Below, piece by piece: positions 1 to 7,685 of a stretch of DNA of 44,665 nt. The DNA is from Hoeflea sp. (GTDB lineage Bacteria > Pseudomonadota > Alphaproteobacteria > Rhizobiales > Rhizobiaceae), in the NCBI GenBank assembly GCA_019084245.1, contig JAHRFE010000011.1, positions 1 through 44,665 of the forward strand, written 5' to 3'. A model generated the notes under the pieces. The model ran no database searches. It worked only from the letters and a program-made list of their open reading frames with translations, and had not been told where the DNA came from. The translations under genes and the position numbers were made by a program. Position 1 is the stretch's first letter; each line of letters starts with the position of its first letter.

Positions 1-13
1 CGTATATTGACGT

Positions 14-72
14 AGTCTCACCTTATATGAATCACGTGACAGTTCAGTCTCAACGAAACCGAAACAGTCTCA
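14..72 (+). repeat. Three AGTCTCA direct repeats upstream of the integrase
   Basis: The heptamer AGTCTCA occurs at 14-20, 46-52 and 66-72. The last two copies share a longer context (CAGTCTCA, then CGAAA). They lie about 270-325 bases before the tyrosine recombinase. They could be recombinase arm-type sites or part of an element end, but this is inference from position. I see no gene in bases 1-338. Confidence 0.35.
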
Positions 73-338
73 CGAAATCTGAATCGGCTAATCCTTTGAA
101 ATCAAATGATGTCCAATCTCGCGAAAAACGGTCAACTCACAGCGGACAGCCCCTTTTGAGCGTGAGATCGACGAGAATTTGCGCTCATTGAGCGGACCGG
201 TTTCGAACTCAACCAGCGGACCGCGCAACAGGGCAAACGATGAAAAGAGTAGGAAACAACGCAGTTACGGGCTTGGCTAGGGGCGCGGTCTCGGAAGTGG
301 GGAGTTTTCCACCCCTGCGAACTTAGTCCGCTCGTTGA

Positions 339-1583
339 ATGCAAACAATCCGGTGGATCAACAGGAATCCTGCAATGAACTCAGAACGCTTTTCTCTGGA
401 AATCAATACCTTGGTGTCCGTTGATAAAACGCGAACGACAGCCTCTAGCATCGAGCAAAACACCGAAAACGACGCCCAGGAGGCCTCAGCGCCGTCTGGC
501 AGCGCGGCGGTTTCCAGTGATGCTTCCGTGGCAGGGATGTCGACCGGGCTCCCCTCCCCTCTCCCGGAGACCAAAGCTGACCTGCCGACGCATCTGAAAG
601 ACCTTACCGACCGGGCGCGTGGCTATGTCGAGGCCGCCAGTTCCGCAAACACACGCCGCGCCTACGCGTCCGACTGGAAGCATTTTTCCGCCTGGTGCCG
701 CCGCCAGAATCTGGCCCCCCTCCCCCCGGATCCGGAAGTTGTCGGCCTTTACATCACCGCCTGCGCCTCTGGCAGTGCCATTGGCACGGCGACGCGCGGC
801 GGCAAGCCAAACTCCGTTTCGACGATCGAACGGCGCCTGGCCGCGATTGGCTGGAACTGTACTCAACGCGGCATGATGCTTGATCGAAAAGATCGCGCCA
901 TCGCCACAGTGATGGCCGGCATTCGCAACACACACGCTGCCCCGCCGCGGCAAAAGGAGGCACTGCTGCCGGAAGACCTGATTGCCATGCTTGAGACGTT
1001 GGACCGCGGAACCCTGCGTGGTCTACGAGACCGGGCAATGCTGCTGATTGGATTTGCTGGCGGCTTGCGACGATCAGAGATTACCGGCCTTGATCTTGGG
1101 CGTGACCAGACCGAAGATGGCCGTGGCTGGATCAAGGTTCTCGACAAGGGGATTCTCATTACACTGCGCGGCAAGACTGGCTGGCGCGAGGTTGAGGTTG
1201 GGCGCGGTTCTTCCGATGCCACCTGCCCCGTCATGGGAATCGAGACGTGGATCACGTTCGCGAAACTCGCGAAGGGCCCCCTCTTCCGCCGTGTGACCGG
1301 AAAAGGCAAGAATGTCGGACCCGATAGGCTCAACGATCAGGAAGTTGCGCGCCTGGTCAAACGCACAGCCCTTGCGGCTGGCGTCCGCGGAGATCTCTCA
1401 GAAGCTGACCGGGAGAAACTGTTTGCGGGCCATTCGCTGCGCGCCGGCCTTGCCTCCTCGGCGGAGGTTGATGAGCGCTATGTCCAGAAGCAGCTTGGCC
1501 ACGCCTCGGCGGACATGACCCGCCGGTATCAGCGGCGGCGCGACAGGTTCCGCGTTAACCTGACGAAGGCGGCGGGGCTGTAG
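339..1583 (+). CDS. Tyrosine recombinase / site-specific integrase
   Basis: This 414-residue protein cuts and rejoins DNA through a 3'-phosphotyrosine intermediate. The N-terminal ~90 residues are low complexity and poorly conserved. A SAM-like core-binding domain follows (about 90-190, NTRRAYASDWKHF). The catalytic domain fills the rest, with the first catalytic Arg region around GGLRRSEITGL, the HSLRAGLAS box, GHAS, and the Tyr in TRRYQRRRD close to the C terminus. I kept the ATG at 339. The in-frame ATG at 375 (MNSERF) is also possible, because the first residues look unconserved. The gene stands alone and is followed by a convergent toxin-antitoxin pair. A diverged copy of its last codons reappears at 2398, so this locus has been rearranged. 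It probably acts in plasmid or element integration or in dimer resolution. The substrate site is unknown. Confidence 0.9.
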   Translation: MQTIRWINRNPAMNSERFSLEINTLVSVDKTRTTASSIEQNTENDAQEASAPSGSAAVSSDASVAGMSTGLPSPLPETKADLPTHLKDLTDRARGYVEAASSANTRRAYASDWKHFSAWCRRQNLAPLPPDPEVVGLYITACASGSAIGTATRGGKPNSVSTIERRLAAIGWNCTQRGMMLDRKDRAIATVMAGIRNTHAAPPRQKEALLPEDLIAMLETLDRGTLRGLRDRAMLLIGFAGGLRRSEITGLDLGRDQTEDGRGWIKVLDKGILITLRGKTGWREVEVGRGSSDATCPVMGIETWITFAKLAKGPLFRRVTGKGKNVGPDRLNDQEVARLVKRTALAAGVRGDLSEADREKLFAGHSLRAGLASSAEVDERYVQKQLGHASADMTRRYQRRRDRFRVNLTKAAGL

Positions 1584-1607
1584 CCCCCTCCCCTGCCGGT
1601 GGCTCGC

Positions 1608-1934
1608 TCACACCTTGGAACTGTGCCGAGAGCGCTCCGCTATACCAGAAATATCGACTTTCTTGCCTGCGATATCCGCGACGATCTTCAACGTGCCGCC
1701 GAGGGATTCGACATAATCGCGAAGCGTCGATAGTTTCATGTCGGCGCGCTTCTCCAGTCTTGAGACATTGGTTTGCTTGAAACCAGTCCCGGCGGACACG
1801 TCTTCCTGCGTCCGTCCAGCGAGTGCCCGCAATTCCCGCAGATTATGCGCCGCAACAAGCTCGTCGGCACGCTTTGCAACAGCGCGCCGTTCATCCTCAG
1901 GAAGCGCCTGCATCAGCTTATCGAGATCATCCAT
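1608..1934 (-). CDS. XRE-family antitoxin (HigA-like)
   Basis: This 108-residue protein has a helix-turn-helix in its middle (about residues 35-75, LRALAGRTQEDVSAGTGFKQ then NVSRLEKR). That is the XRE/Cro fold used by HigA-type antitoxins, which bind the toxin and repress their own promoter. It is the second gene of a minus-strand pair. Its start overlaps the toxin stop by 8 bases, which implies translational coupling. Toxin before antitoxin is the usual HigBA order. The C-terminal tail after the helix-turn-helix is short and charged. An orphan XRE regulator is unlikely given the RelE/Gp49-like partner. Confidence 0.85.
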   Translation of the reverse strand: MDDLDKLMQALPEDERRAVAKRADELVAAHNLRELRALAGRTQEDVSAGTGFKQTNVSRLEKRADMKLSTLRDYVESLGGTLKIVADIAGKKVDISGIAERSRHSSKV

Positions 1935-2292
1935 GTTTCTTCTCCAGCTCGCTCAAATGCTCGTCATACCGTTTGTCCGCCAGATCGATCAGCCGCTTGT
2001 AGAAGAGTTTCTGGCTGACGCCACTCTTCGCACCACCACAGAGAACCACAGCCTTTCGCTCCGGATCGAAGGCAAAGGCGAACCGCCATTGCACCTTCAA
2101 CACTTTGACGCGCAGTTCCTTCATGTTCGCGTGTTTGGAGCCTTCGAGTGTGTCTACTTCAGGTCGTCCCAATCGAAAGCCCTTCTCGCGAAGCAGCACC
2201 AGATGTGCGAGCAATTCGACCCGAACATCGGCTGGAAGGTCTGTAATCTCGCCATTAAAGCGGTCATGAAACTCGACCTTCCACTTCTTCAT
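1927..2292 (-). CDS. RelE/HigB-like (Gp49 family) toxin
   Basis: This 121-residue protein matches the phage-derived Gp49-like/HigB toxin family, which are ribosome-dependent mRNA interferases. Visible hallmarks are the N-terminal beta strand with FHDRFNGEI, the helix DVRVELLAHLVLLREKG, the basic stretch with MKELRVKVLKVQWRFAFAFDPERKAVVL, and the C-terminal helix with RLIDLADKRYDEHL. The ATG at 2292 has an AGGA ribosome site 7 bases upstream. That site lies inside an 18-base palindrome (2290-2307), so autoregulation is likely. It is first in a two-gene operon with the XRE antitoxin. The likely role is plasmid stabilisation or stress response. Confidence 0.85.
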   Translation of the reverse strand: MKKWKVEFHDRFNGEITDLPADVRVELLAHLVLLREKGFRLGRPEVDTLEGSKHANMKELRVKVLKVQWRFAFAFDPERKAVVLCGGAKSGVSQKLFYKRLIDLADKRYDEHLSELEKKHG

Positions 2293-2307
2293 ATAAGATC
2301 CTATATG
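2290..2307 (-). promoter_or_regulatory. Palindromic operator over the HigB-like start codon
   Basis: CATATA-aGATCc-TATATG forms an 18-base dyad with one non-pairing base on each side of a central GATC. It covers the toxin ATG and Shine-Dalgarno sequence. This is the expected place for an operator bound by the antitoxin or the toxin-antitoxin complex. Binding is inferred. Confidence 0.5.
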
Positions 2308-2397
2308 ATATAGATGCTTAGGGATATATAGTCGATGTCGCCACTCGAGGCAATAGGTGGCACTTTCTCCAGATACACGGGCAAACGATCAGTTATC

Positions 2398-2511
2398 CGT
2401 TACCAGCGCCGCCGCGACCCGTTCCATGTCAATCTCACCAGGGCCATCGGGCTGTTGAGGGGAAAAGTCCCCTCCTCGGTCCCACTTGAACCGGGAATCC
2501 AGCCAGTCTGA
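2398..2511 (+). pseudogene. Decayed 3' end of a second tyrosine recombinase
   Basis: Reading from 2398 gives RYQRRRDPFHVNLTRAIGLL and then about 16 more codons to a TGA at 2509. This matches the C terminus of the intact integrase (TRRYQRRRDRFRVNLTKAAGL), but the nucleotide sequence has diverged. It is therefore a paralogous remnant, not a recent duplication. The catalytic Tyr is retained and everything upstream is lost. The HigBA-like pair sits between the intact integrase and this remnant, so the pair may have arrived by recombination between integrase ends. Confidence 0.7.
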
Positions 2512-2523
2512 CTGGGTGTTCGC

Positions 2524-2928
2524 TTAGGCGTCCGGCGAAATCAGCTTTAGCGAGGGAAAATATGTGCGGTACCGGCCAACGTCGCGGGTGAGCAGCGGAA
2601 GTTCGTTGACAGCCGCATGGGCGCCAATGAAGAAGTCGGGCAGTACGCCGGTCCGAGATCCGCCGGACCTGCGATATTGCGTGAACACTTTACCGGCCAG
2701 GAAGAGTGCCGCTCGTGGCATCGGAGCGAGTACGAGGCCTGCCCCATCGATAAACTCCTCGAGAGGCTCGACGCGGTCGTATCGAACCGCTAGCTCGGCA
2801 TAGACAACATCGTTGATGAACAACGGTCCATTGAGGCTTGCTACCTCAAGCTGGGCAATCGACCAGTCGGCCCAGTTCGGATCGTCGGTGACTAGGTCGA
2901 GCAGAACGTTGGTATCTATGAGTGTCAC
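2524..2928 (-). CDS. vapC: VapC-type PIN-domain toxin
   Basis: This 134-residue PIN-domain ribonuclease has the acidic residues expected of the metal site: D5 (LIDTNVLLDL), E45 (VVYAELAVRY), D98 (GVLPDFFIGAHA) and D116 (LLTRDVGRY). VapC toxins cleave tRNA or rRNA and are neutralised by a DNA-binding partner. The start overlaps the upstream antitoxin stop (ATGA), so the pair is translated together. The length is normal for the family and no key residue is missing. The likely role is addiction and stabilisation of the neighbouring repABC replicon. Confidence 0.9.
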   Translation of the reverse strand: MTLIDTNVLLDLVTDDPNWADWSIAQLEVASLNGPLFINDVVYAELAVRYDRVEPLEEFIDGAGLVLAPMPRAALFLAGKVFTQYRRSGGSRTGVLPDFFIGAHAAVNELPLLTRDVGRYRTYFPSLKLISPDA

Positions 2929-3158
2929 GCTTCGCCACGCGTCAGCGCCATGATCGCGTCAGTGTCTAGGCCCTTGCCGGCATGGCCGCGCAACTTTGCG
3001 AAACGGGTCGCCGGCTGATCTTTATCAGTGCGCGCAAGCACCACGCTGCCATCGGCGGCGCGGCGGAAATCAACCTTGCTTCCCGGAACGATCCCCAGCA
3101 GATCACGGACAGCTTTCGGTATGGTCACTTGTCCCTTTGCCGTAACGGTGGTGGTCAT
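2925..3158 (-). CDS. vapB: AbrB/MazE-type antitoxin (VapB)
   Basis: This 77-residue protein starts with the swapped-hairpin AbrB fold (MTTTVTAKGQVTIPKAVRDL, then LGIVPGSKVDFRR). Its acidic, flexible tail (residues ~50-77) normally wraps the PIN toxin. I chose the ATG at 3158 because GGAG lies 5 bases upstream and the AbrB domain begins there. The longer reading from 3188 would run through the operator. It is the first gene of the vapBC operon. A near-consensus promoter with an inverted repeat lies directly upstream. Confidence 0.88.
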   Translation of the reverse strand: MTTTVTAKGQVTIPKAVRDLLGIVPGSKVDFRRAADGSVVLARTDKDQPATRFAKLRGHAGKGLDTDAIMALTRGEA

Positions 3159-3169
3159 GTTCGCTCCAT

Positions 3170-3217
3170 GGTAATACATCTTTCCCACAACGTATTACCG
3201 AACCGGTCAGAATTCAA
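3170..3217 (-). promoter_or_regulatory. vapBC promoter with 8-bp inverted-repeat operator
   Basis: On the minus strand TTGAAT (3217-3212) and TACGTT (3194-3189) are 17 bases apart and resemble a sigma-70 promoter. A perfect inverted repeat, GGTAATAC / GTATTACC (arms 3170-3177 and 3192-3199, 14-base spacer), overlaps the -10 and the transcript start. That is the expected layout for VapB or VapBC autorepression. Confidence 0.7.
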
Positions 3218-3403
3218 TCCCTGGATAATCAGACTCACAAAACTAACCGTTAGACGGCAACAAACATTTGGTAATCCATATCATCTGAAGTCGGAAACAG
3301 CCTCCCAATGATCTTTTCGGCGCTCCAAATGACCGCAGACACGCATATTCGCACTTTCCGTCGACCACAGGGCCGGCTTATCGGCTAGCCAAAGCACTCA
3401 TCA

Positions 3404-4720
3404 TCACGATCTGGGCTTGTTCAGGGATTTCAGAAGCGCTTCCGAGACCTCATACTGTCCTTCCCCGCCCTTGTCGCCGTTTGGCGGCTCCCTATCGGTC
3501 GTGGCTGCCGCTTTGTCTGCATCCAGCTTGGACCGCAGTAAGGCCATCACCATCGGCCAGGTCGAGAAATGGCCCTCTCTCGCCTTGTCGGTGAGGCTGC
3601 GCAGATATCCCCCAGCGCTGTTGATCTGATCGGACCGCTGCAGGATTGCGGCCAGCGTGATGGCAGCCTGAACCTCGCCCATGGCTTCGCAAGCTTCTCG
3701 CCACGCACTCGGACTGACCCCCAGCATCGGCCGGGCCACCTCTACGGCCGCCAAAAAATCGCTCCAGTGGCGTATTCGACCACCCTGAGCCAAGTCCATC
3801 AGGTCCGGGCAAGCGTCAAGCACTATCCCCAAGGGCAGCTCCCGCTTCGGCAAACTCCGCAGGTTGTCGTTTTCATCGGCGCTGCCGTCCGCTTCCTTCT
3901 TTTTTCCAGAGCCTTTTTCAGATTCAAATATGGAGTTTGGGTTTGAATTCTGTATGTGGCGTCCATATTGGGACTCATTGGCGTCCATTTTCTGTGTTTT
4001 CGTGAATAGTTCCAGCATGTCATGCACCTCGGTCCACAACTCCTGGAGCTCATCGCAAAGGCTTTCGACGACCTGGCGAGGTGCCGTGCGCGGAAGGCGC
4101 CCGATAATCTCCTGGTAGATCTGACCAATACGGCCCCAATTGCCTGGAACGCCCTCCTCGATGCCGGCATCGATCATCTTCACGATATCCCGACGAAGCA
4201 GTGTCAGGCGTTCCTTTGAGACTTTGAAGGCCTTCTTCTCGGCCTGAACCGCTTCCGCGAGTTGCTCGAACTCCTCGGCGCGGGCCACGATCGGCGAGAG
4301 GTCGAAGCCATAGGCCTGTTCGACCTCTCCTCCCCGGCCTTTGCGCGCGAAACGCTTTCCATTCGGGCTGTCTCTGCGAATGATCAGTCCGCAATCGACG
4401 AGGACGGCCAGGTGCCGGCGCAGCGTCGTGGGCGGCATGCCATTCGCGCGTGCCATGAGTTGTTCATTCGACGGCCAAACGACCAGCGTCCCGTCGCCCG
4501 AAAGCTCGCTGTCCCGATGGAATGACAGGAGCGCGTTGAGAATGGCCAGGGACCGGTCTGTGGCGCCCAGAAGATCACGAGCTTCACGGATCGAGCGGAA
4601 GACCTTCCACTTCTCAACCGTTGTTCCCTCGGGTATGGATTTCGCGGTGACTTGGCTTGCCATTTGGCCAAGCGTCATCGGCCGCCGCCCAAAGGGCGTC
4701 GTGGAGATATGCGTCTGCAT
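3404..4720 (-). CDS. repC: RepC replication initiator
   Basis: This 438-residue protein is the initiator of repABC replicons. It binds the origin, usually located inside its own gene, and is rate-limiting for copy number. The N terminus has the family look (TPFGRRPMTLGQMASQ), followed by a winged-helix DNA-binding region (LSGDGTLVVWPSNEQLMARA, RRHLAVLVDCGLIIRRD) with conserved PNGKRFARKG. A C-terminal domain (about 290-400) holds CPDLMDLAQGGRIRHWSDF. The ATG at 4720 has AGG about 9 bases upstream. It is the last gene of repA-repB-repC and is separated from repB by a 190-base gap carrying an antisense RNA gene. Expression should be controlled by that RNA and by RepA/RepB. Confidence 0.95.
   Translation of the reverse strand: MQTHISTTPFGRRPMTLGQMASQVTAKSIPEGTTVEKWKVFRSIREARDLLGATDRSLAILNALLSFHRDSELSGDGTLVVWPSNEQLMARANGMPPTTLRRHLAVLVDCGLIIRRDSPNGKRFARKGRGGEVEQAYGFDLSPIVARAEEFEQLAEAVQAEKKAFKVSKERLTLLRRDIVKMIDAGIEEGVPGNWGRIGQIYQEIIGRLPRTAPRQVVESLCDELQELWTEVHDMLELFTKTQKMDANESQYGRHIQNSNPNSIFESEKGSGKKKEADGSADENDNLRSLPKRELPLGIVLDACPDLMDLAQGGRIRHWSDFLAAVEVARPMLGVSPSAWREACEAMGEVQAAITLAAILQRSDQINSAGGYLRSLTDKAREGHFSTWPMVMALLRSKLDADKAAATTDREPPNGDKGGEGQYEVSEALLKSLNKPRS
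3880..4025. other. Candidate origin of replication, AT-rich tract inside repC
   Basis: This part of repC is clearly richer in A and T than the rest of the gene. In studied repABC plasmids oriV lies in an AT-rich stretch in the middle of repC. The encoded segment (residues ~230-280, MDANESQYGRHIQNSNPNSI) looks like a linker, which fits a DNA-level constraint. Assignment is by family knowledge and base composition only. Confidence 0.45.
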
Positions 4721-4823
4721 TTTCTTTCACCTATCGCTAGGCAATAGAAAACTGCTCGCCGAAACGGCGCTCACGACTCAAAAGAGCCTTGACTGTGATT
4801 CCGGGAAATGCGATTCTCTTGCT

Positions 4824-4873
4824 GCAACACTAAGAGAGGGCTTCCGGAAGCGATTTCGGTGGCCTTTTTCTTT
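4824..4873 (+). ncRNA. ctRNA (incA-type antisense RNA) between repB and repC
   Basis: repABC plasmids encode a small RNA antisense to the repB-repC gap. It folds the repC leader so that repC is not translated and it is a main incompatibility factor. Here the plus strand, opposite to repABC, shows TTGACT (4789-4794), a 17-base spacer, then GATTCT (4812-4817). A strong intrinsic terminator follows at 4839-4873. The predicted RNA is about 50 bases, normal for this class. The 5' end is inferred from the promoter. Confidence 0.75.
4839..4873 (+). terminator. Intrinsic terminator of the ctRNA
   Basis: An 11-bp stem with one T-T mismatch (GGCTTCCGGAA, loop GCGA, TTTCGGTGGCC) is followed by TTTTTCTTT. 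On the repABC strand the complementary structure would lie in the repC leader, where the antisense RNA acts. Confidence 0.8.
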
Positions 4874-4912
4874 GCCAGTTTTCTGTTAAATCGTTCGAAA
4901 CAGAACGTTTGA

Positions 4913-5911
4913 TTAGTCGTCGCCCTCCTTGCTGTTGTCCTGAAATTCCTGATAGAGGCGCTCCAAGCGGCCCGATAGATAGGCGCCGAACTTCGAAGCA
5001 TCGCGCGATTTCAAAGCCAGAGTGAACGCGCGCCCCGTGTCTTTGGTCGAGACCTTGACGCTGTCATCCGACAAGGTCCAAGCTTTCTCTGCCGAAGGTT
5101 GCTTTTTCGACTTTAGTCCTCTCGAGGACTTCAGCTTGGCAACAACCTTATCAAAGCGCTCTTCGCTTGAAAGCTGCTCAACATCCGGACTAGCTGCGAC
5201 CTCAAGTGCGATGTCAGAATTTCCAGGTTTGTCGAGCAGGAGCTTGAGCTCATACCATCTGTCGCGGCCGATGGCCTTCGCCCTACCGATCGCGCTGATA
5301 AGGTCAGGTTCGATAGAAGCAACAGATAGCATCTTCGACAGAGTTGGTTTGTCGACACCGATCGCTGCCAGAGCAGTGGAGTTGTCGGCATCATATTTTC
5401 TCTGCACAATGTCTGCTGCGAAAAGGGCCTTCTCAATAAAAGAGGTGTTGGCCCGGGCATTGTTTTCCTGTCCCTGAGCGATCACATGATCGCGGTCGGA
5501 AATCTTCTTGACGACCGCTCGAAGCTTGATTCCAAGCTCCTTAGCGGCACGGTGCCGAAGTCGACCGAAAACAAGCATGTAGCGCCCAGGCGCAGTCGGA
5601 TGAGGGCGCATCAAAGCGGGCGTATGCTGTCCCGCCAATCGAATGGATTCCAGCACCTGTTGAAAGTCCGCCTCGTAGTCGGCTGTGCCAAGGTTCACAC
5701 GGTCACGGGCAAATGACTCATCGACCAAGTCCGGATCCACATCGACGATCGTCTCGCCCTCAAGCAGCTTGTCAGCGTGAGAGGCCATTTCGTCTATCGA
5801 ACTAATGATCGAACGCGAAGCACCCTTGATCGTATAATCAAGAGCAACTGGACTTTTGGCCTTCTCGCCCTCGTTATCCATGATGCCTGCAAAGGGGTTC
5901 TTCCGGGCCAT
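4913..5911 (-). CDS. repB: RepB plasmid-partitioning protein (ParB family)
   Basis: This 332-residue ParB-like protein binds centromere sites (parS) and with RepA segregates the plasmid. The family N terminus is MARKNPFAGI. The ParB/sulfiredoxin-like domain holds RLAGQHTPALMRPHP and FGRLRHRAAKELG (the GxRRxR-type box), followed by NNARANTSFIEKALFA and a helix-turn-helix region (IGVDKPTLSKMLSVA). I chose the ATG at 5911, with GGAGGA 10 bases upstream, over an in-frame TTG at 5929. It lies between repA and repC in a minus-strand operon. I did not find the usual repABC parS 16-mer (GTT-N2-C-N-GC-N-G-N2-AAC) in the non-coding parts of this region. Confidence 0.95.
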   Translation of the reverse strand: MARKNPFAGIMDNEGEKAKSPVALDYTIKGASRSIISSIDEMASHADKLLEGETIVDVDPDLVDESFARDRVNLGTADYEADFQQVLESIRLAGQHTPALMRPHPTAPGRYMLVFGRLRHRAAKELGIKLRAVVKKISDRDHVIAQGQENNARANTSFIEKALFAADIVQRKYDADNSTALAAIGVDKPTLSKMLSVASIEPDLISAIGRAKAIGRDRWYELKLLLDKPGNSDIALEVAASPDVEQLSSEERFDKVVAKLKSSRGLKSKKQPSAEKAWTLSDDSVKVSTKDTGRAFTLALKSRDASKFGAYLSGRLERLYQEFQDNSKEGDD

Positions 5912-5986
5912 CAGTCTAAATTCCTCCAAAACGGCTTAGGGTTTTGAAATTCTTGCGTTTTTCAGCGGTCTTGACGGCAGTCAACA

Positions 5987-7171
5987 TCAGCGCCCCCAAG
6001 CTTTGTGGATCAAGCCCTGTATTTCAAAATTGACGCCGTCCATGCTATCAATGGCTCTATCGTAGGTGTCGCGACTGAAATTTGACCTCTCGACCTCGTA
6101 GAGCGTCTGCTTGGTGAGTCCAGCGTCAGAAATCGCGGTCGACTTGAGCATCGGACTTTTCAGAATCTCTTCAGCTAACATCGACTGCATGAAACCGAGC
6201 ATCTGTGCTTGAGGGACGTCCGTCGGTTCGTAGCGCGTTATCAAGTAGCGTAGCCAATCAAGCCGCACATGAGCTCCAGCCTTCTTGATCGACTTTAGGA
6301 TGTTTCCGAGCATCAAAAGGAACTGGCTCATGGACATGAGGTCAAGCATCTGTGGATGGACCGTGATCAACACCGATGTGGCGGCTGAAAGTGCCGACAG
6401 TGTCAGGTAGCCGAGTTGAGGCGGGCAATCGATGACGACCACGTCATACCGATCATCCACCGTTTCGAGTGATCTCGCTATGCGCGTGAAGAACCGCTTG
6501 CCCTCTTGAGAAGGTGACTGCATTGCGAGCGGAGTGTCGTACTCGTACTCCTGCAGCTCAAGATTTGCAGGAACTATGTCGAGCAGTGGAAAATTGGTCG
6601 GCTGTATCACTTGCTCCAAAGGGACGGGGTTATCGTATCGTATGGAATCGTAAAACGACGGGTTCTTGTCGAGTTCAGGCTGAAATCCATGGAGCGCCGA
6701 CAAGGAGGCTTGGGGATCCAGGTCAACGGTCAATACCCGATGCCCCGTCAGCGCCAGATGTTGCGCGAGGTGTGCGGCCGTGGTCGTTTTCCCAGACCCA
6801 CCCTTGAAATTCACCACCGCAATCACCTGAAGTTTCTCGCCGACCTTGCGGTGAGGGACGTACTGCTTTGCATCCGAACGGCCATTCTTGTCGAGATAAT
6901 CTCGTAACTCTGACATCTGCTCAGCGGTGTAAAACCGTCTACCGCCACTTCCGACAAAAGGCTCAGGGCCCTTGTTCTCGAGGTGAAGGCGTTTCAGGTT
7001 ATTCGGGCTGACACCGAGGTAGTGCGCCACCTCAGCCATCGTGAACCGGCGAAGCGTCTTCTGCCCGGTCGTTGGAAATTTCTCGACGCGCAATTGGTCG
7101 AGCTTGCGCGAAATTTCCGCACCTTGGGCCAGAATCTTGTCGTCAAACTCAAAAGTTGGAAGGGCCGACAT
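5987..7171 (-). CDS. repA: RepA partitioning ATPase (ParA family)
   Basis: This 394-residue Walker-type ATPase drives plasmid segregation and, with RepB, represses the repABC operon. The N-terminal region has a MerR-like winged helix (residues ~44-66, MAEVAHYLGVSPNNLKRLHL). The deviant Walker A is KGGSGKTT (123-130), followed by DLDPQASLSALHG and the VVIDCPPQLGYLT motif. It is the first gene of the operon, at the usual length for the family. Its promoter region (7200-7261) contains a perfect inverted repeat that probably binds RepA. Confidence 0.96.
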   Translation of the reverse strand: MSALPTFEFDDKILAQGAEISRKLDQLRVEKFPTTGQKTLRRFTMAEVAHYLGVSPNNLKRLHLENKGPEPFVGSGGRRFYTAEQMSELRDYLDKNGRSDAKQYVPHRKVGEKLQVIAVVNFKGGSGKTTTAAHLAQHLALTGHRVLTVDLDPQASLSALHGFQPELDKNPSFYDSIRYDNPVPLEQVIQPTNFPLLDIVPANLELQEYEYDTPLAMQSPSQEGKRFFTRIARSLETVDDRYDVVVIDCPPQLGYLTLSALSAATSVLITVHPQMLDLMSMSQFLLMLGNILKSIKKAGAHVRLDWLRYLITRYEPTDVPQAQMLGFMQSMLAEEILKSPMLKSTAISDAGLTKQTLYEVERSNFSRDTYDRAIDSMDGVNFEIQGLIHKAWGR

Positions 7172-7199
7172 GCCTGGAGAACCTCATAGATAGAAAATA

Positions 7200-7261
7200 G
7201 CGCCAAATACGGCATTTCGGATGATTTGGCGCCAGTATGTGCGATTCTCGGTTTCAGGCAA
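7200..7261 (-). promoter_or_regulatory. repABC promoter and RepA operator
   Basis: On the minus strand TTGCCT (7261-7256) and CATACT (7239-7234) are 16 bases apart and fit a promoter. Just downstream is a perfect 9-bp inverted repeat, GCGCCAAAT / ATTTGGCGC (7200-7208 and 7224-7232, 15-base spacer). RepA-family proteins autorepress from such repeats. A second palindrome, GTTAA-N7-TTAAC (7272-7288), lies upstream. Confidence 0.65.
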
Positions 7262-7391
7262 GGAAAATAAGGTTAACAGAAACTTAACGCCTCGTCAGAC
7301 GGCAACACGTCTTGATCCGAAGAGGGGCCATTCTTCCTAGTATTTTCATATAGTTAGGTAAGATTTTCGCGCCATGTTCGAACGGAATATT

Positions 7392-7411
7392 CCCCGGCAG
7401 ATTTGCCGGGG
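7392..7411 (+). promoter_or_regulatory. CCCCGGCA-N4-TGCCGGGG hairpin upstream of trb
   Basis: A perfect 8-bp stem with loop GATT. No T-run follows, so it is not a classical terminator. It is one of three related hairpins, the others being at 7539-7570 and 35981-35998. All lie before conjugation operons. Confidence 0.6.
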
Positions 7412-7536
7412 GGACCTCAACCAAACACCGAGTCTTCAGCCTCGAAAGAGGAAACCATAGAGAACACAACCGATTTTCCTGCGACTCAGTTCCGTGGTCA
7501 GACAAATCCTAAGCTCAAAGGCCCCACCGTCACTAC

Positions 7537-7570
7537 GTCGGTCACCCCGGCAGTTCTGCCGGGGTGACCG
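7537..7570 (+). promoter_or_regulatory. Near-match QS dyad fused to a 14-bp hairpin before trbB
   Basis: GTCGG-N5-CCGGC (7537-7551) matches 9 of 10 fixed bases of the dyad found before traR, traM and traC. Overlapping it is a perfect 14-bp stem with a 4-base loop (arms 7539-7552 and 7557-7570). It precedes the trbB start by 115 bases and probably lies in the trb operon leader. Nothing else recognisable fills 7262-7685. Confidence 0.55.
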
Positions 7571-7685
7571 GTTTCTCTCATTCGATCAAAACCGCAACTC
7601 ACCCGCAAGTAGCAACGGTGGATGCGATGCAAACAGGACTTGGCCGTGCAGAGCGGCACCAAAATTCGCCAATTGGAGTGGATCG

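Noticed and set aside
3252-7307. AGACGGCAACA at 3252-3262 and 7297-7307 as direct repeats flanking repABC
   Set aside because: Exact 11-mers shared by two places are common by chance in a window of this size.
7494-7685. Upstream extension of trbB from a GTG at 7494
   Set aside because: The extension is unlike TrbB, contains the 14-bp hairpin, and the ATG at 7686 has a good ribosome site.
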